Shown: positions 24,236-32,761, counted from the stretch's first letter. The stretch is 41,858 nt of DNA from CAYWMD01 sp964458575 (GCA_964458575.1 CAYWMD010000056.1:1-41858), one strand, 5' to 3'. Numbers and translations: made by a program. Notes: generated from the letters alone by a model not told the origin.

Positions 24236-24975
24236 CTTCTGAAAGTGCTTCGACCAGCAGTCCGCGCGATGTGTTTGCCACGACGCACTGGACGGTCGTG
24301 CTCGCGGCGGGCCGGCGGCACACACCGCAATCCGATCATGCGTTGGAAGAACTTTGCCGCACTTACTGGTTTCCGCTCTACGCCTACGTTCGCCGGCGCG
24401 GTCACACGAAAGAGGACGCGGAGGATTTGGTGCAGGCGTTCTTCGCCCGCTTCCTCGCCAAGAATTATCTCGAAGGCTTGAGCGCCGAGCGCGGACGGTT
24501 TCGCGCGTTCCTGCTCGCTTCGTTGAAACATTTTCTCGCGAATGAATGGGACAAATCGCAACGCCAGAAGCGCGGCGGCGGCGTAACGCCGTTGTCGCTC
24601 GACTGGCAGACGGCGGACACGCAATTCCAAATCGCCGCCACGAACGAACCAAGTCCGGACAAGGTATATGATTGCGAATGGGCGCTGGCGTTGCTGGAAC
24701 GGGTCATCGTCCGGCTGCGCGCAGAATGTGTGGCCGGTGGCAAGGGCGAACACTTCGACCAGCTCAAACTATTTCTCACCGCCGGTAAGGGCGCTGTGTC
24801 CCATGCCGACGCCGCAAGGTCGCTGGGCATGGATGAAACCGCCGTGCGCGTGGCGGTGCATCGGTTGCGGAAGCGCTACCGGCAGTTGCTGCGCGACCAG
24901 ATTGCCCAGACGCTCGCCGATCCGGCACAGGTGGAGGAGGAAATGCGCGCGTTGTTCGGCGCGTTTGGCGGGTGA
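24232..24975 (+). CDS. ECF-type RNA polymerase sigma factor
   Basis: This 247-residue sigma-70 family protein would direct RNA polymerase to a small regulon. Region 2 has LYAYVRRRGHTKEDAEDLVQ and AFFARFLAKNYLEGL, which match the DxEDLVQ core of region 2.2, and then a DNA-melting part (RFRAFLLASLKHFLANEWDK). Region 4 has the helix-turn-helix VSHADAARSLGMDETAVR followed by VAVHRLRKRYRQLLRDQI. The N-terminal TSSPRDVFATTHWTVVLAAG is an extension frequent in Verrucomicrobial sigma factors found with kinases. It starts inside the preceding gene's stop codon. The broken copy of its N-terminus at 22828 shows the locus was rearranged. Confidence 0.9.
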   Translation: MTSESASTSSPRDVFATTHWTVVLAAGRRHTPQSDHALEELCRTYWFPLYAYVRRRGHTKEDAEDLVQAFFARFLAKNYLEGLSAERGRFRAFLLASLKHFLANEWDKSQRQKRGGGVTPLSLDWQTADTQFQIAATNEPSPDKVYDCEWALALLERVIVRLRAECVAGGKGEHFDQLKLFLTAGKGAVSHADAARSLGMDETAVRVAVHRLRKRYRQLLRDQIAQTLADPAQVEEEMRALFGAFGG

Positions 24976-24977
24976 CA

Positions 24978-25026
24978 AGGCGAGGCTGCTGACGAGCCGG
25001 CTCGCGAGGACGCTCGCCCCACCGGA
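24978..25026. repeat. GTGGGGCGAGCGTCC-type palindromic repeat
   Basis: Read on the minus strand, the sequence CGGTGGGGCGAGCGTCCTCG plus six more bases (25000-25025) is identical to the left arm of the repeat inside mqnE (31911-31936). The rest, GCTCGTCAGCAGCCTCGCC, resembles that element's right arm. It lies just after the sigma-factor gene. Confidence 0.75.
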
Positions 25027-25161
25027 CTGGCAAAATATAACACCGCCAATCCCCGGCATGGTCGCTTCCCGCATCGTAAGCTAGGCAACATCCCCGAAAC
25101 CGGTTAATAAGGATGCGCAGCGAAACCATGCACGGCAATACACTCCGGATAAGCGTGATGA

Positions 25162-26733
25162 GTGATGAATGATCTTGACCAAGCCAAAGCGTCCTTCCTG
25201 GAAGGACTACGCCTGATCGCAGCAAACAGTTTTCAAGCCGCCGAGGCACAGTTCGAGCGTTCATTGAAACTCGTTCCGGATCGGGTATCCACGCTCAACA
25301 ATCTCTCCGCCGTTAAACTCCGGCTCAGAAAATTTGCCGAAGCCGAGGATCTGGCGAGGAAGGCCGTCGCCCTCGAAGACCAATCGCCGGCGGCGTGGTC
25401 GAATCTGGGAAGCGTGCTGGCGGCGACCCAGCGGCACGACGAAGCTTTGCAGGCGTATGACCGCGCGCTCGACGGCAATGCCGCCGGCGACCGGGTCTGG
25501 CTGAGCAAGGCCAGGAGTCTGCTCGCGCTGAAACATTACGACGATGCGTTAATTGCTTGCGACGAGGCGCAAAAGTTGAATCCCGGTCCCGAGGTCTTGT
25601 ACGTCCGCAGTCTGGCATTGAAAGGACTCGACCGTCCGGCGGAGGCGAAGCAGGACTACCTGACTTCCATCCAGATGCGGACGGCCGCAATGCCGGTGTT
25701 CGTCGCGGAACGGCGGCCAACCCAACAGGCTGAAATCCTCGTCGTCAACTTTTACCCGCGGTTCGACGCGTCCCTGAGGCCGTTTGAGTTGTTGCATCTT
25801 CATTGCGACAATTTCCCCGGCCAGCTTGCGCGACTCTTTCGGGAGGATTTTCTTTTCACCTTCGTCTTTGATGGCGACGCCATCCGGCCCGGCAACCGGG
25901 AACGGATCCCGCCGCCGGATATTGTGCTGAACAACTGCGCCAATGGCGAGCATCTCCTGGCCACCGGCCGTCTGCCGGTGTTGGTGGAGTGGCTGGACCG
26001 CCTCGGCGTCCCGGTCGTCAACCATCCGGCCAAAGCCGTCCAGACCACGCGGGACGCCTCGGTGAAACTGCTGGAAGGGGTCCCGGGCCTCTCGATCCCG
26101 AAAACCGAGCGCTTCTCCTCGGCGGGCAAGTCGCCGGCTGATTTGGTGCGTGAAATCGAGGCGCGGTTCGATTATCCGCTGATCACGCGAACCGTCTTCG
26201 CGCAGGAGGGGAAGGGGATGAACAAGGTGGACTCGCGGGATGCGCTGGTCGCGGTGCTGGCGTCCGGTCTGCCCGAAAAGTTTCTTGTAACCCAGTTCAT
26301 TGACAGCCGGGCGGGTAACGAGTTCTACCGCAAAATCCGGGCGGCGGTTGTGCAGGACGACCTCCTCATCACCCGCGTGGATTACAGCGCGAATTGGAAC
26401 GTGCGCGGTCGCAAGTCGGAAAAGCGCGTGCCGTTTTACCTGGAGAACCGGCATTTGCTCGACGAAGAAAAAAAGATCTGCCAGGACCCGGCAGGAAGGC
26501 TGGGACGGTTCGCCGTGGAGACGCTCCGGGCGATTCGCAACCGGATTCCCCTCGAGGTGTTCGGGATTGATTTCGACGTGGATGGTGATGGCGCGGTGGT
26601 TTTCTACGAAGCCAACGCTTCAATGAACCTGTTCTCCACCGCCCATAGGCAAGTGCCGAATCCAAGAGAGCCGGAGGAAGATTTGAAGCTCGCCTTCCGG
26701 CGCTACTTCTTGTCCCTGATTGCCCGGCGCTGA
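25162..26733 (+). CDS. TPR-ATP-grasp fusion protein
   Basis: The 523-residue protein joins about four N-terminal TPR repeats (about 5-165, with NNLSAVKLRLRKFAEAEDLA and AWSNLGSVLAATQRHDEALQ) to an ATP-grasp-like domain (about 190-510). That part contains PVVNHPAKAVQTTRD, YPLITRTVFAQEGKGMNKV and FYRKIRAAVVQDDLLITRVD. Its end, EVFGIDFDVDGDGAVVFYEA plus NASMNLF, fits the metal-binding end of RimK-like ATP-grasp ligases. Such enzymes join a carboxylate to an amine or peptide using ATP. The TPRs suggest docking to a protein substrate. No substrate peptide gene is evident nearby. The start may be 25162 or 25165 (two ATGs in a row). Confidence 0.78.
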   Translation: MMNDLDQAKASFLEGLRLIAANSFQAAEAQFERSLKLVPDRVSTLNNLSAVKLRLRKFAEAEDLARKAVALEDQSPAAWSNLGSVLAATQRHDEALQAYDRALDGNAAGDRVWLSKARSLLALKHYDDALIACDEAQKLNPGPEVLYVRSLALKGLDRPAEAKQDYLTSIQMRTAAMPVFVAERRPTQQAEILVVNFYPRFDASLRPFELLHLHCDNFPGQLARLFREDFLFTFVFDGDAIRPGNRERIPPPDIVLNNCANGEHLLATGRLPVLVEWLDRLGVPVVNHPAKAVQTTRDASVKLLEGVPGLSIPKTERFSSAGKSPADLVREIEARFDYPLITRTVFAQEGKGMNKVDSRDALVAVLASGLPEKFLVTQFIDSRAGNEFYRKIRAAVVQDDLLITRVDYSANWNVRGRKSEKRVPFYLENRHLLDEEKKICQDPAGRLGRFAVETLRAIRNRIPLEVFGIDFDVDGDGAVVFYEANASMNLFSTAHRQVPNPREPEEDLKLAFRRYFLSLIARR

Positions 26734-26874
26734 CGGAATGGGGCGGCTTTCACGACAGCCAAGCGCGCCTGAATCCCTTCGATCTCGCAAGTTGGGTTCA
26801 TCGGCCGGCTGGCCCGCCGTGAGCGGAAACTGCATTTGCCAAACGCGCGGGTTCGGTTCATCGTGGCCGCGGTC

Positions 26875-27096
26875 ATGGCAACGATCTTCCGATGTCCCGC
26901 CTGTCAACGGCCCTTGATGAGCCGCCGGCATACTCACTGCCAGTACTGCGGCGCGGAGTTGCCGGCCCATCTGCTTGCCAGCCAGGCGGAAATCGCCGCC
27001 GAGTTTCGCGAGTGGAAAAAAGCCGAGAAGCAGCGCCAGGCGCGGCAGGCCGAGGCTGACGCGCAGGAGAAGGCCAAACGGGCGAGCATTGATTAG
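26875..27096 (+). CDS. Small zinc-ribbon protein
   Basis: This 73-residue protein starts MATIFRCPACQRPLMSRRHT and has two CxxC pairs (CPAC near residue 7 and CQYC near 23) that form one zinc ribbon. A helical, Lys/Gln/Ala-rich tail (about 35-73) looks coiled. A start at 26836 would add 13 residues. No known family is evident. It lies between the ATP-grasp and GHMP-like genes, in the same direction, and might be co-transcribed with them. Confidence 0.55.
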   Translation: MATIFRCPACQRPLMSRRHTHCQYCGAELPAHLLASQAEIAAEFREWKKAEKQRQARQAEADAQEKAKRASID

Positions 27097-27161
27097 CGCC
27101 CCGGGCGGAGTTGGACTTTTGGCCAAATGATTTCCAGCTTCGAACGTTGCGGCTTGCACCT

Positions 27162-27953
27162 ATGACCCGTTCCATCACAGACATCGTCGGCAAAATTCCC
27201 TATCGCCTCGCGCTGGCCGGCGGCTGGATTGATCAACCGTTCGTGTCGCGGCACAACCCAACCCCGCCCGGCTCGATGGTCGTCGTCAATGTCGAACCGA
27301 CCTTCCGCTTCATGGATCGCTCGGGTATTTGCGGCAGCACACGCGAGGTGGCGCGGCGGATTTGGAGGGACAAGCTGCCCCTGCGCGACGCGGGTGATTT
27401 GGTTCGAGAACTTTACGAGGCAGAGAATCGCGGCAAGCACAACCCTTCCGGTTCACAAGACATGATCGGCCTGATCTATCCGGGAATTAACCGCCTGGAT
27501 TACGATTTCGCAGTGCAGGGCGGTGTTTTTCCGGCGCACATAGCAACATTGAACAGCGAGCGTGTCGCCCGTTGGCTGGAAAGCGTCCTGCACATTTTGC
27601 CGGTCGCTCCGCGGCCCGACGGCTACACGCCGCTTGGCAAAAAGAACCTGGATCCCAAATGGATTTCCCGCCTCGGCCAGACCGGCGCGGATTGTTTCGC
27701 CGCCATTCAAGGGAGGAACACCGTCGCGTTGGGAAAATCCTTCAACGAATGCATGCAATGCTGGGAAGCCATCCTGCCCGGCACGGTGCGCCATCACACG
27801 TTGAGGACCGACCTGGTTGGGTTGCTGAAATTTTATCAGGCCCGACATTCCGGCGCGATGTATTCAGGCTGCGGCGGCGGGTATTTGTTGGTTGTTTCAG
27901 ATACGGCCGTGCCCGGCGCCTTTCACGTGCAAATCCGCCTGGCTCACCGATGA
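27162..27953 (+). CDS. Compact GHMP-kinase-like protein (divergent sugar kinase)
   Basis: The 263-residue protein has features of GHMP kinases in the usual order: YRLALAGGWIDQP at about 14-26 (first motif), RSGICGSTREVARRIW at about 53-68 (the position of the GLGSS-type phosphate loop, here degenerate), GSQDMIGLIYPGINRLDY at about 97-114, and SGCGGGYLLVVSD at about 235-247 (third motif). It is shorter than most members (about 330). Likely relatives phosphorylate a sugar such as a heptose phosphate or fucose at O-1. The loose phosphate loop makes activity uncertain. The stop overlaps the next gene by four bases (ATGA), so kinase and nucleotidyltransferase are probably coupled. Confidence 0.65.
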   Translation: MTRSITDIVGKIPYRLALAGGWIDQPFVSRHNPTPPGSMVVVNVEPTFRFMDRSGICGSTREVARRIWRDKLPLRDAGDLVRELYEAENRGKHNPSGSQDMIGLIYPGINRLDYDFAVQGGVFPAHIATLNSERVARWLESVLHILPVAPRPDGYTPLGKKNLDPKWISRLGQTGADCFAAIQGRNTVALGKSFNECMQCWEAILPGTVRHHTLRTDLVGLLKFYQARHSGAMYSGCGGGYLLVVSDTAVPGAFHVQIRLAHR

Positions 27954-28777
27954 ACCCGACGCAAAAACAAGTTGTAGTTTCCGGCAGCTTCGATGACCTC
28001 CGCTCCCGGCACATCCGGTTTTTGCAGGAGGCGGCGAAGTTGGGTGAACTGACGGTGTTGTTGTGGGATGACGCTGCGGTCCGGCGGCAAACAGGTGCGC
28101 CGCCAAAATTTCCCGAGGCGGAACGGTGTTATCTGCTCCAAGCCATCCGCTTTGTCACCCGGGTGGAACTCACGAATGCTCGGGCGGACGCCGGCGCGCT
28201 CCTGATAATCCCCGGATTGAAGCCGGACGTCTGGGTTGTCGAATCTTCCCCGGCCCACACGACCAGGGAATCTTTCTGCCAGACGAAGGGGATCGAATTG
28301 CGGGCGTTGGACGATGCGGCCTTGCGCGGTTTCCCCGAAATCCCGCCTGCACCGTCCGTCCCCGGGCGCAAGAAAGTCATTGTCACTGGCTGTTACGATT
28401 GGTTTCACTCGGGCCACGTGCGGTTCTTCGAGGAGATCAGCGCGTATGGCGACCTCTACGCGTGCGTGGGAAACGACGCCAACGTCCGCCATCTCAAAGG
28501 CGCGCATCATCCGATGCATTCGCAGGACGAGCGGCGTTACACGGTCGGCGCGGTGCGCTTTGTGAAACAAGCGCTCGTCACCAGCGGCCAGGGCTGGCTC
28601 GATGCGGAACCGGAAATCGCGCGCCTCAAGCCGGACATCTACGCCGTCAACGAAGACGGCGACCGGGGCGGCAAGCGGGAATTTTGCGCGAAGCACGGCA
28701 TCGAGTACCTTGTGCTCAAACGCACCCCGGCGCCGGGTTTGGCAGCGCGAACCAGCACAGATTTGCGTGGGTTTTGA
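27950..28777 (+). CDS. Double cytidylyltransferase-like protein (HldE/TagD type)
   Basis: The 275-residue protein holds two copies of the cytidylyltransferase fold. The first (about 7-100) starts VVVSGSFDDLRSRHIRFLQE but has RSRH where the family has HxGH, so it is likely inactive. The second (about 141-275) has VTGCYDWFHSGHVRFFEE with HSGH at 153-156, GNDANVRHLKG, and the ending ARTSTDLR that fits the phosphate-binding tail. It would join a nucleotide to a sugar phosphate. With the coupled GHMP-like protein upstream this looks like a kinase-then-nucleotidyltransferase route to an activated sugar. Product and nucleotide are unknown. Confidence 0.72.
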   Translation: MNPTQKQVVVSGSFDDLRSRHIRFLQEAAKLGELTVLLWDDAAVRRQTGAPPKFPEAERCYLLQAIRFVTRVELTNARADAGALLIIPGLKPDVWVVESSPAHTTRESFCQTKGIELRALDDAALRGFPEIPPAPSVPGRKKVIVTGCYDWFHSGHVRFFEEISAYGDLYACVGNDANVRHLKGAHHPMHSQDERRYTVGAVRFVKQALVTSGQGWLDAEPEIARLKPDIYAVNEDGDRGGKREFCAKHGIEYLVLKRTPAPGLAARTSTDLRGF

Positions 28778-28804
28778 CGTCGAGCAGTGCGTCCCGCTTG
28801 TCGC

Positions 28805-28830
28805 CGCCCTTTCAGTTTCGGTGAAGGGCG
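28805..28830 (+). terminator. Possible terminator after the cytidylyltransferase gene
   Basis: CGCCCTT (28805-28811) pairs with AAGGGCG (28824-28830) over a 12-base loop, 28 bases after the stop codon. There is no T-tract, so the call is weak. Confidence 0.3.
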
Positions 28831-28879
28831 GATGATTTCGATTTGAGACCGGCGCGACGCCTGTCCTACAATGCGTGGA

Positions 28880-28972
28880 ATGAAATTCGTTGTCCAACGC
28901 AGTGAACTGCGCGATCACGACGACCAGGTAAACCTGTCGGGGTTCGGCTTCAAGCCCTTTGCTGTGGAATGA
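28880..28972 (+). pseudogene. Fragment of the mqnE 5' end
   Basis: The frame reads MKFVVQRSELRD, the same as the first residues of the intact mqnE at 31493 (MHFFVQRSELRD). The DNA matches over TTCG(T/C)TGTCCAACGCAG-type sequence to about 28915 with few changes. It then turns unrelated and stops at 28970-28972, where the stop overlaps the ATG of the next gene (28969). It looks like a copied start of mqnE, not a functional gene. It may now provide the translation leader of the secreted enzyme gene. Confidence 0.65.
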
Positions 28973-31401
28973 ACCTCCGCGCCGCATGTCTGGTTGGATG
29001 GATCTTTGGGTGCGGATTTCTCGCGGCGTCCGGGTCGCCTTACCTCTACGGAATTCACGATCACGACCCCGACCCCGGTGAGTTTTTGAACCGCATCAAG
29101 TCGGGCACCGGTGGCGCTGGTGGTTGGGTAACCGCAACCGTGGCGGTTGGCGCGGACCCGAACAATTTCAGCGGGGCGGACTTTTCCGCCCTCGCCAATG
29201 CCGGACACACGGTGATCTGTCGCATCAACTACGGTTACTTCCCGGCCGGCACGATTCCCGTCACTTCGAAATACGACGACTTCGCCACGCGCTGCAAAAA
29301 CTTCGTGGCGAATTCCACCGGATGTTCGCTCTGGCTGATCGGCAACGAAAGTAATCTAAACGCGGAATGGCCTTTCGACTCCGGCAACAATCGGTTCAAC
29401 TACGTTTCCCCGGCGAGCTACGCTGCCTGTTTCCGAAAATGCTACAACGCCATCAAATCCGTTCGGCCGAATGACCAGGTCATGCCCCAAGCCCTCGCGC
29501 CATGGGGCGGACCGTACGGTGGCACGGCGAATCTGAACGGCAGCGGTTACCCGGCCGACGGCATGCCGCTCAACTGGGTGCAATACTCCGCGCAAATGCT
29601 CGCCAGCATTCAGAGCAGCGGTCCCCTGGACGGCATCCCGTTGCACATCGGCTCGCGCGGCTACCGTTACGCCGACATTCACAGCACCGCGCAGATCAAC
29701 GCCAGCGGCCAGAACCTTTACTTCAGCTTTTACGTTTACAAGGACTGGATTGATTACGGCATTCCATCTTCGCTCTACCACCTGCCGCTCTACGTGACGG
29801 AGTGCAACGGACTCTACTACTGGAAGGGCGGCGGGCCGCCGGGCGAAGATTTGACCCAACATTACGAAGCCGGCTGGATGCAGGAAATTTTCGCCGAGTT
29901 CAATCGCTACAACCAATCGGCGGTCACGAACGGTCGGCCCATTTTCCGCTGCGTGAATTTCTATCGCTGGTGCAGTTTTTGCGACGGCTGGAACATTGAC
30001 GGCGACAGCAACACGAACAAGGCGCAAATTCTGGCCGATCTGGACTCGTCGGTCGCGCAGCTTTACCGCTGGCCGACCAATGTCCTCTCCCCGAATCCAC
30101 CACCCGCGCCAACCGGACTCACCGCGGCGGTGGGCAATGGCAGCGTGACGCTGGCCTGGCAGTCCGGAGGTTTTGCCGAAACGTTCAGGGTTAAACGCGC
30201 GACGGCGACAGGTGGTCCTTACCCTGTCATTGCAAGTAATCTGATCAGCACAAGCTTCGTGGACACTTCCTTTACTCCCAACACCGCCGGCTTCTACCGG
30301 GTCAGCGGGGTGAACGCGAACGGTGAGGGACCGGACTCGGCCACGGCCAGCGCCACGCCCACGAACGGTTTGCCCGACGTAATCGTCACGGGCATCGCCT
30401 GGACGGCAGCTCAAATTGGGCCCGGGACGAACGTGGTTTTCCGGGCCACGGTAAAAAATCAGGGCGCGGCAGCCACGCCGGCGGGAGTAACGCTGGGGGT
30501 CGGTTTTCTGGTGGATGGTGTTCAGTATTCCTGGTCGGGAAGCTACAGTGCGGCCTTGCCCGCAGGGTCGTCGGTTACACTCGCGGCGGATGGCGGCCCG
30601 GTGGCAAACTACTGGACGGCCACCGCCGGCGCCCACACGGTCACGGCGAATGTGGACGACATCAATCGCTTCCCCGAAGGCAACGAAGCGAACAATGTGC
30701 TGCAATCCAACCTGGTGGTTTATGTGCCGGGCTACGCCATCAATACCGGCGGCAACGCGGCCGGCGGTTTTTCCGCTGACGCTTTCTGGAGCGGCAGCAC
30801 GAATTTGTTTTCCGTGGCCACGGCGATTGATACCAACGGCATCGCCTTCGCGGCGCCGCAACTGATTTACCAAACCGAGCGGTGGAGCAACTTCAGTTAC
30901 GTTTTGCCGAACCTCGTGCCGGGCAGTCCTTATACCGTGCGGTTGCATTTTGCCGAAATCTCACCCTCGGTGGCCACCATCAATGATCGGCGATTCCACG
31001 TGTTCATCAATGGCACGCAAGTTCTCACGAACTTTGACATCCTTGCGAACGCCGGCGCAAAGTTTCGCGCGCACACGCGTTCCTTCAATGTGCCGGCGGA
31101 CGGTGGTGGCGTCATCAACATCAGCTTTGCTCGCGGCGCCGCCAATGAACCGAAGTCGAGCGGCGTGGAAATCCTCCCCCCTGCCACGGCGAATGTGGGT
31201 TGCCGCGTGAGCGGGTCAACCGTGATGCTCCATTGGTTCGGTTACCCGGGCAAAAATTATCGAGTGCAGTACCACACAAACCTGAACGCGGCGACTTGGA
31301 ACGATCTGGCGGGCGACGTTGCCGGCACGGGTGGAGTCGTCACCAAGGCGGATTCCCTTGGAAACACGGCGCGCTTCTATCGGGTGCTACGTCTGAATTG
31401 A
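28969..31401 (+). CDS. Secreted glycoside-hydrolase-like protein with FnIII, CARDB and malectin domains
   Basis: The 810-residue protein has a signal peptide (MNLRAACLVGWIFGCGFLAA) and a TIM-barrel-like domain (about 25-370). This domain has two candidate acids placed as in retaining glycosidases: Glu127 in LIGNESN and Glu278 in YVTECNG. An FnIII domain (about 377-462, ending in VNANGEGPDSATASATP) follows. A CARDB-like domain (about 470-588, LVDGVQYSWSG) and a malectin-like carbohydrate-binding domain (about 590-739, YTVRLHFAEI and the VLTNFDI segment) come next. A final beta domain has NYRVQYHTNLNAATWNDLAG. It probably degrades extracellular polysaccharide. Substrate unknown. Its ATG overlaps the stop of an mqnE fragment. 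Confidence 0.8.
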   Translation: MNLRAACLVGWIFGCGFLAASGSPYLYGIHDHDPDPGEFLNRIKSGTGGAGGWVTATVAVGADPNNFSGADFSALANAGHTVICRINYGYFPAGTIPVTSKYDDFATRCKNFVANSTGCSLWLIGNESNLNAEWPFDSGNNRFNYVSPASYAACFRKCYNAIKSVRPNDQVMPQALAPWGGPYGGTANLNGSGYPADGMPLNWVQYSAQMLASIQSSGPLDGIPLHIGSRGYRYADIHSTAQINASGQNLYFSFYVYKDWIDYGIPSSLYHLPLYVTECNGLYYWKGGGPPGEDLTQHYEAGWMQEIFAEFNRYNQSAVTNGRPIFRCVNFYRWCSFCDGWNIDGDSNTNKAQILADLDSSVAQLYRWPTNVLSPNPPPAPTGLTAAVGNGSVTLAWQSGGFAETFRVKRATATGGPYPVIASNLISTSFVDTSFTPNTAGFYRVSGVNANGEGPDSATASATPTNGLPDVIVTGIAWTAAQIGPGTNVVFRATVKNQGAAATPAGVTLGVGFLVDGVQYSWSGSYSAALPAGSSVTLAADGGPVANYWTATAGAHTVTANVDDINRFPEGNEANNVLQSNLVVYVPGYAINTGGNAAGGFSADAFWSGSTNLFSVATAIDTNGIAFAAPQLIYQTERWSNFSYVLPNLVPGSPYTVRLHFAEISPSVATINDRRFHVFINGTQVLTNFDILANAGAKFRAHTRSFNVPADGGGVINISFARGAANEPKSSGVEILPPATANVGCRVSGSTVMLHWFGYPGKNYRVQYHTNLNAATWNDLAGDVAGTGGVVTKADSLGNTARFYRVLRLN

Positions 31402-31492
31402 GATATCAAACGCGGCGTCGGCTTGCCTGTTCCAAGCGCCGACGGCTCTTCGGGCGTTTGCCATGAGCCGCAAAAGCTGATTTACTCCGCGG

Positions 31493-32737
31493 GTGCATTT
31501 CTTCGTCCAACGCAGCGAACTGCGCGATCTCTACGACAAGGTCGCCGCCGGCGAACGCATTTCCGAAGCCGACGCGCTGCGGTTGTTTGAATCCAAGGAC
31601 CTCAACGCCCTCGGCGCCATCGCCGATCTTGCGCGGCAGAAGAAAGTCGGCAACCGCGCCAGCTACATTGTCAATCGCTACCTCAACTACTCGAATTACT
31701 GCATCCTGAGCTGCCAATTCTGCTCGTTCGCCCGCAAGAAGCGTGACGCGGACGGCTTTGAGCTGACCATTCCGCAGATGGTCGAGAAGGCGCGCGAAGC
31801 GTTGAAGCTCGGCATCACGGAATTGCACATCGTCGGCGGGCTGCATCCCTCGCTGCCGTTCAGTTACTACACGGACATGCTGAAGGCATTGAGCGCGCTG
31901 AATGATGAATCGGTGGGGCGAGCGTCCTCGCGAGCCGATGGGACAACGGAAGGCGGCTCATCAGTAGCCTCGCCCCACCGCCTTCAACTCAAATGCTTCA
32001 CCGCGATTGAAATTCTGCACCTCGCCTGGCTCGCGAAGAAATCTGTCGAGCAGACGTTGATTGAATTGAAGGAGGCCGGGCTCGAATCGCTCACGGGCGG
32101 CGGCGCGGAGATTTTCCGCAAGGAAGTCCGCAGTGCCATCGCCAAGGGCAAGGAATCCTCCGAAGAATACCTGGACGTTCACCGCACCTGGCACAAACTC
32201 GGCGGCCGCAGCACCTGCACCATGTTGTTCGGCCACGTCGAATCGCTCACCGACCGCGTGGATCATCTCCGACTATTGCGCGCGTTGCAGGACGAGACCA
32301 AGGGCTTCGTCGGCTTCGTGCCGCTGGCGTATCAGCCGGAGAACAACGACATCCCGGTGAAGACGCCGCCCACGGGCTTCGACGCGTTGCGCACCATCGC
32401 CGTGAGCCGCATCTACCTCGACAACTTCGATCACATCACCGCGTATTGGGTGGGCTTGGGGCTGAAGCTGGCGCAAGTGGCGTTGAGCTACGGCGCGGAC
32501 GATCTGCACGGGACGATCATCGAGGAACACATCTTCCACATGGCCGGCGCGACCTCGCCGCAACTCCAGACCGAAGCCGACATGATCAAAGCCATCCGCG
32601 AAGCCGGCCGCACGCCGGTGCAACGGAATACGTTTTACGAGCCGATCCGCGTGTTGGAGAACGCCGCTGCCGCAAACGAAGCTGAGCCGCCGTCGGGCAA
32701 ATCAAAGGTACTAGAAGACAATCTGGCAACGGCGTGA
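31493..32737 (+). CDS. mqnE: Aminofutalosine synthase MqnE
   Basis: This 414-residue radical SAM enzyme performs the aminofutalosine-forming step of futalosine menaquinone synthesis. The iron-sulfur cluster site is C70-xxx-C74-xx-C77 in YCILSCQFCSF. ELHIVGGLHPSLPFSYY and the C-terminal REAGRTPVQRNTFYEP match MqnE better than MqnC. Start is a GTG at 31493. A 26-residue insertion (DESVGRASSRADGTTEGGSS and on) at about 140-165, encoded by a palindromic repeat, interrupts a conserved region without breaking the frame. The rest of the protein looks intact. The upstream ubiX/ubiA pair is consistent with the same pathway. Fragments of this gene recur at four other places in the window. Confidence 0.9.
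   Translation: MHFFVQRSELRDLYDKVAAGERISEADALRLFESKDLNALGAIADLARQKKVGNRASYIVNRYLNYSNYCILSCQFCSFARKKRDADGFELTIPQMVEKAREALKLGITELHIVGGLHPSLPFSYYTDMLKALSALNDESVGRASSRADGTTEGGSSVASPHRLQLKCFTAIEILHLAWLAKKSVEQTLIELKEAGLESLTGGGAEIFRKEVRSAIAKGKESSEEYLDVHRTWHKLGGRSTCTMLFGHVESLTDRVDHLRLLRALQDETKGFVGFVPLAYQPENNDIPVKTPPTGFDALRTIAVSRIYLDNFDHITAYWVGLGLKLAQVALSYGADDLHGTIIEEHIFHMAGATSPQLQTEADMIKAIREAGRTPVQRNTFYEPIRVLENAAAANEAEPPSGKSKVLEDNLATA
31911..31980. repeat. Palindromic repeat inserted in frame in mqnE
   Basis: CGGTGGGGCGAG (31911-31922) and CTCGCCCCACCG (31969-31980) are perfect 12-bp inverted repeats. The left arm continues to 31936 and equals 26 bases of the repeat at 25000-25025. The insertion encodes about 26 Ser/Ala/Gly-rich residues between KALSALN and LQLKCFTAIEI. 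Confidence 0.8.
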
Positions 32738-32761
32738 AATAAATGCTAAACCTGTCGCGTT

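Noticed and set aside
29356..30948. A 530-codon open frame on the minus strand opposite the secreted-enzyme gene
   Set aside because: It has the Arg/His-rich, motif-free composition of an antisense shadow in GC-rich DNA, and the plus strand has clear domains and a signal peptide.
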